NCBI GenBank assembly: GCA_023653785.1
Contig: JAMKCH010084932.1
Span: forward strand, 1-64,000
Reading direction: 5' to 3'
DNA length: 64,000 bases
Source of the DNA: Ophioderma brevispina
Lineage: Eukaryota > Echinodermata > Ophiuroidea > Amphilepidida > Ophiodermatidae
Shown: positions 59,886 through 64,000 of the stretch, piece after piece
Numbering within the stretch: position 1 is the stretch's first letter
Layout of the letters: each line of letters begins with the position of its first letter
The notes under the pieces: model-generated
Told to the model about the DNA's origin: nothing
What the model saw: the letters and a program-made list of their open reading frames with translations, nothing else
The model's database searches: none
Made by a program: the position numbers and the translations under genes

Positions 59886-62264
59886 TCTTCAAAAATCACA
59901 TTACTTTATTTTGCGCTTATTAGTAAGTACACAGAGAAATTATCAAGTTTAGTTTAATATTAATCAATTAAGTTGATGAAACTCAAAATAATATCAGAGG
60001 TATGTGGGAAATATAGCAAGAACAGAGGAAAAAAGAAAAAGAGGGGGAGTTCTTTCGTTTTAGGCTTGTCCGGGGGGGGACTATGTTTTACATATCAGTA
60101 TGATCTGAATTTGGCTTGTAAATACTAAGGTAAGTAACTTTCATTCATGTAAGCCTATCTAACTGAGAATCCAACCTGGGACCCTCTGATATGAATAAAA
60201 TACGTACACGATAATGCTAACTTATATAAGGGAATAATAGAACATTGAATGTATATGCATTACTTTCCTTTCAAAAATATATTGCCAATTAAAATGAACA
60301 AAATATCATACCAAAACGAGAAAAAGGTTTCAATAAGAAGTTTTTGAACTATCTATAAAAACAAATTGAAGTGAAAATAAGTTATACGTATATTAATGCT
60401 TGTCTTGTTGCTGACTTTTCTGGGTTACAAATGTCTGTTGTGTATAACTTGAAATAACTAACCCTAGCTGATTTTGATCATTTTTAATTAATTACCAGCT
60501 TCAACAATCAATCATTCCAGAACAGGTGTAAAATGGCTGTAAAATGAGTAATTTGTTACTATTTGTTGCACAACGTTTGTGTTTACATTTCTCAAAGAAC
60601 TAGGGTAGTTGTGAAATTATCTCATGAAACGTATAGTTATATCATTACAAAATAAAAAAAAAAAAACCTTTAACAATTTGCAATTAATTTTAAAAAACAA
60701 TAAAAAAAAATAATAAAATAAAACTAAAATGGCGCGATAAATGAAAGCTCTTTTTTGCCTTGCTCAGCGCCCGGATCGTCGAAGACAGCTTACAATCTAC
60801 GTCTAGTAAAGAATACAGCTAAAATGCATATTTGTGCTTAAACTTACCACTACTAACATGCATCTTGTATTTGACGAAATAACGTGCGCTGTAAAGATTA
60901 CAGTGGACTTCACAATAAAAAGGATCACAAAAAGACAATTGGCCGTAATTAAAAAAAATACTTTTTTGTCCAATTTTCCAGGCCTATTATGACTAAATTT
61001 ATAAGAGAGGCTCCTATTTGAACCTTGAATTATATCAACATAATTTATTATTATGCACTATGTGGATTTTCAATAGGTTATTTACAGGAAACATACTGTA
61101 AATCTTACAGGAAAACAATCCCATAAACTACAGCTTTTATAGTTTCCATCCAAATTCACGTTATATTTTACCGTTTAATGCATTATGTTTTACCCAAATT
61201 AAAGGTCCATGGTCCGATCGCTATAATCACCCCAGATTTTTCCCGAAGTGGTCAACATTTTGGTTATCAGAAGAAAGCTACTATTTTTCTCACTTACCCT
61301 GTGAAATAATAGGGCTAAAGGATATTTGGTTTGGATGTTATGAGCGACAATATGCCCCATTTTGGTCGACCAATATTAGTTTTACATAGTACTCTATGGG
61401 CATAACAAAATAATGTGTTAGCTCTTATTCAAAACGGGTTGAAATATCGGCGCGAAACTTTACAGATGGGGTTTTGAGGTGTAATTAGCCTCATTATCCT
61501 TTTGGATACAGGTGTTGTCTTGGATAAAAGAAAAAACTCAATGTGACATTAGTTACAGTATGGAAAACATCTTTTTTGGTTTTCAAATATGTAATCCTCC
61601 ACTTGCAATCAATTATGTCATACTGCATATAAGTGTAAATTACAAAAATGCACTCATAGATTTAACACTTATCTCCACAATATTGACATGTACATCAAAT
61701 TGGAAGAAGTAATTGCTTCAAAGAAAAATAAATTACCAGTTCATTATCATAAATGGGAGTCTTTTCAATAGTGTCAGGTTAGTTTTTAAGCATTAGTTGC
61801 AATAATTGGACTGCTCTGCGCATTGAGCCGAGCTATGTCGTACTTTATGATAGGGATGATTTTCGGTCATTTCTGGGATTTTTTTTGGATTAAATGGAAA
61901 ATTTATGGGTGCATTTTATGGGGCAGACTATAATTATAGGGTGGATTTTATTATCCCCCACCCAAATCATCCAAGCATGAAGGGAACACAATACAATATG
62001 TCTGGTTTGGCTGGACATTTCAGATTTTTGCAAGGTGTTTTTAATGTGTTCACTTCGTGCTTGGGTTGTTTTGAGGATATATTTTGGTCAGGTTAATTTT
62101 TAGCCCTTGCGTGGTAGGTGTCCCATATGTATCTGTAGGATTTTTTGAATGTAGATTTAAAAGATATCTTTCACTGGATGTCAGTTTTTATGTGTCTGTA
62201 TGTTTTTTGATGTTTGATTTTTATGTGTGTGAATAAAGGCAGTAGCTAAAGAAAAAAAAACTTT

Positions 62265-63990
62265 TTGTCCATTTTAATTTTCAGCCTATTATGACTAAAT
62301 TTTACTAAAGAGGCTCCTACTTTGAACCTTGAATTATACCAACATAATTTGATTATTATGCACTATTGTGTATTTTCAATAGGTATTTTACAGGACATAC
62401 TGTAAATCTTACAGGAAAACAATCCCATAAAATAAACAGCTTTATAGTTTCCAATCCAACTTCACGTTATATTTAACCGTTTAATGCATTATGTGTTTAT
62501 ACCCCAATTAAGGTCCATGGTCCGCATCGCTAGTAATCAACCCCAGATAGTTTCCCCGAATTGGTCAAATTTTGGTAGCAGAAGAAAGCTAACTATTTTT
62601 CCCACTACCCTTGTGAAATAATAGGGCTCAAAGGATATTTGTGTTTGGATTGTTTATGAGCGACAATCATGCCCCATTTTGTGTCGACCAATATTAGTTT
62701 TTACATAGTACTTTATGGCATAACAAAATAATGTGTTAGCTCTTATTCAAACGGGTTGAAATATCGGCGCGAAACTTTACATATGGTTTTGGATGTGTAA
62801 TTAGTCCTCAATATCCTTTTGGATACAGGTGGTTGGTCTTGGATAAATAAAAAAACTCAATGTGACAATTAAGTTTACAAGTAGGAAAACATCTTTTTTT
62901 TTGGTTTTTCAAAATGTAATCCTTCCACTTTGCAATCATTATGTACATATCTAAGCATATAAGTGTTAAATTAGCCACAAAATCACTTATCCTCCACATA
63001 TTGACATGTACAGAAACTAACAAATACAGTCAAGAAGTAAATTGCTCAAGCAAAACTAAAACACAATGTACAGACACAAAGTTCCCTTAATCATAAATGG
63101 GAGTCCTTTAATTAAGATGTCAGGGTAGTTTTATAGCATGTTTGTCAAATTGGACTGGCTCTGCGCATTGAGCCGAGCTATGTCGTACTTTATGATAGGG
63201 CTGGAGTTTCGGTCATGTTTCTGGGAGTTTTTGTTGGATGAAAATGGAAACATTTATGGGTGCATTTATGGGGCAACTATAATTATAATTATAGGTGGAT
63301 TTTATTCCCCCCACCCAAATCACCCACGCAATGAAGGAATACAATACAATGTGTCTGGTTTGGCTGGACATTTCAGATTTTTTGTCAAGGTGTGTTAATG
63401 TTGTCACAGTTCGTGCTTGGGTTTATTTGGAGGAATATGTTGGTCCGGTTAATTTTTAGCCTTGCGTGGTGGGTGTCCCATAGATCTTCGGATTTTTGGA
63501 ATGTAGATTTAAAAGATATCTTTCACTGGGTGTCAGTTTTTATGTGTCTGTATGTGTTTTGATTGTTTTGAGTTTTTGGGTGTGAAATACAAGGCAGTAG
63601 CTACATAACAAAAAAACTTTACAGCTGGGATTTGAGGGTGTGAACCAATTCTAAGATTAAACAAATTTATAGACTTGTAATTCACCATAAATTTTGGTTG
63701 AATTTTGTGGATAGGGCCTACGAAGTTAGAGTGGTGTTGCGATCAGTGCTTTTTATTTTCAACCATTCACAATCTCTGTATAACTCGCCAAATATATATT
63801 TTTTCGGTATTGTGATTGAATCAATTTTTACAGTATACTGTAATTTTCACAGAAAATTATTTGGCAAATTGTTGTCAATAAAACATACTCTGCAAATATG
63901 TATATTTAGTGTGGCAAAATCGATCTCAGATACAGCTTACACACATTGTACTAATATAACTTCGACCAGACTTCTATAGTCTACCAGTGT
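62265..63990. repeat. Large non-coding repeat, partial copy R3
   Basis: Repeats 60950-62260 of R2 (for example TTTGTGTCGACCAATATTAG, the GGATACAGGTG box and AGATATCTTTCACTGG). It then continues with the R1 end (TTGAATCAATTTTTACAG at 63807) to the window edge. Runs off the window. Confidence 0.85.
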
Positions 63991-64000
63991 TTGATCGAGA

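Larger units (their letters stand above)
56850..62264. repeat. Large non-coding repeat, copy R2
   Basis: Collinear with R1 (31843-36540) to about 61500, then carries an extra segment (61500-62260) absent from R1. Differences from R1 are dominated by single-base gains and losses. It also carries the 58831-59412 foldback, which R1 lacks. Confidence 0.85.

Overview
The window is animal nuclear DNA: AT-rich, intron-rich with GT-AG introns, and packed with eukaryotic transposons, microsatellites and satellites. I saw nothing prokaryotic. The only host gene I can recognise is a nitric oxide synthase (NOS) on the + strand. Its exons run from about 1490 to the stop codon at 53002-53004. The gene layout together with LINE, Penelope-like and Ty3/gypsy-like remnants suggests a marine invertebrate, perhaps an echinoderm or other invertebrate deuterostome. 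The species assignment is inference.

NOS gene. About 21 coding exons can be read by eye. They total roughly 3.3 kb of CDS (about 1100 residues) spread over 51 kb. Exons 1-10 (1490-27950) encode the N-terminus, the CxxxxC zinc site, the haem-Cys loop WRNAPRCIGR, the substrate-Glu loop GWYMGAEVG and the dimer/pterin region. Exon 11 (36741-36884) holds the calmodulin-binding helix and the ATETG FMN motif. Exon 12 (39079-39176) holds [10 protein letters not shown]. Exons 14-21 (43055-53004) encode the FAD/NADPH half, with YEPGDH, RKYSISSSP, GPGTGIAPFR and YVCGEN. Splice phases agree across nearly all junctions. In contrast, the flavodoxin (FMN) part and its edges are damaged: TAA at the end of exon 11, several stops and a frame slip in the exon at 42128-42300, and TAA inside exon 14. 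Either the gene is decaying in its FMN module, it is a recent pseudogene, or the assembly is wrong there.

Internal duplications. A 1.7-kb block with exons 3 and 4 occurs twice (13161-14847 and 16633-18317), separated by a mobile-element-like insert. Each block also holds a degenerate extra copy of exon 4. A second local duplication (19449-22525) places a filled and an empty site of one transposon side by side.

Repeats fill the introns and flanks. They include LINE 3' ends (about 1.0, 2.2-3.1 and 9.2-9.5 kb), a LINE ORF1 (47.4-48.0 kb), two Penelope-like elements (7.2-8.7 and about 30.4-31.2 kb), a Ty3/gypsy-like gag (10.1-11.3 kb), many inverted-repeat elements, a satellite array (24.4-25.2 kb), and long simple repeats. 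A large non-coding repeat of about 4.7 kb lies in intron 10 (31.8-36.5 kb). It recurs downstream of the gene (56.8-64.0 kb), partly twice. Copies of it differ mostly by single-base indels, which looks like uncorrected long-read sequence. Stretches not listed as features (4230-5830, 28600-30400 apart from the tandem repeat, 37000-38300, 39420-41340, 53610-55500) show no coding or repeat structure that I could support.
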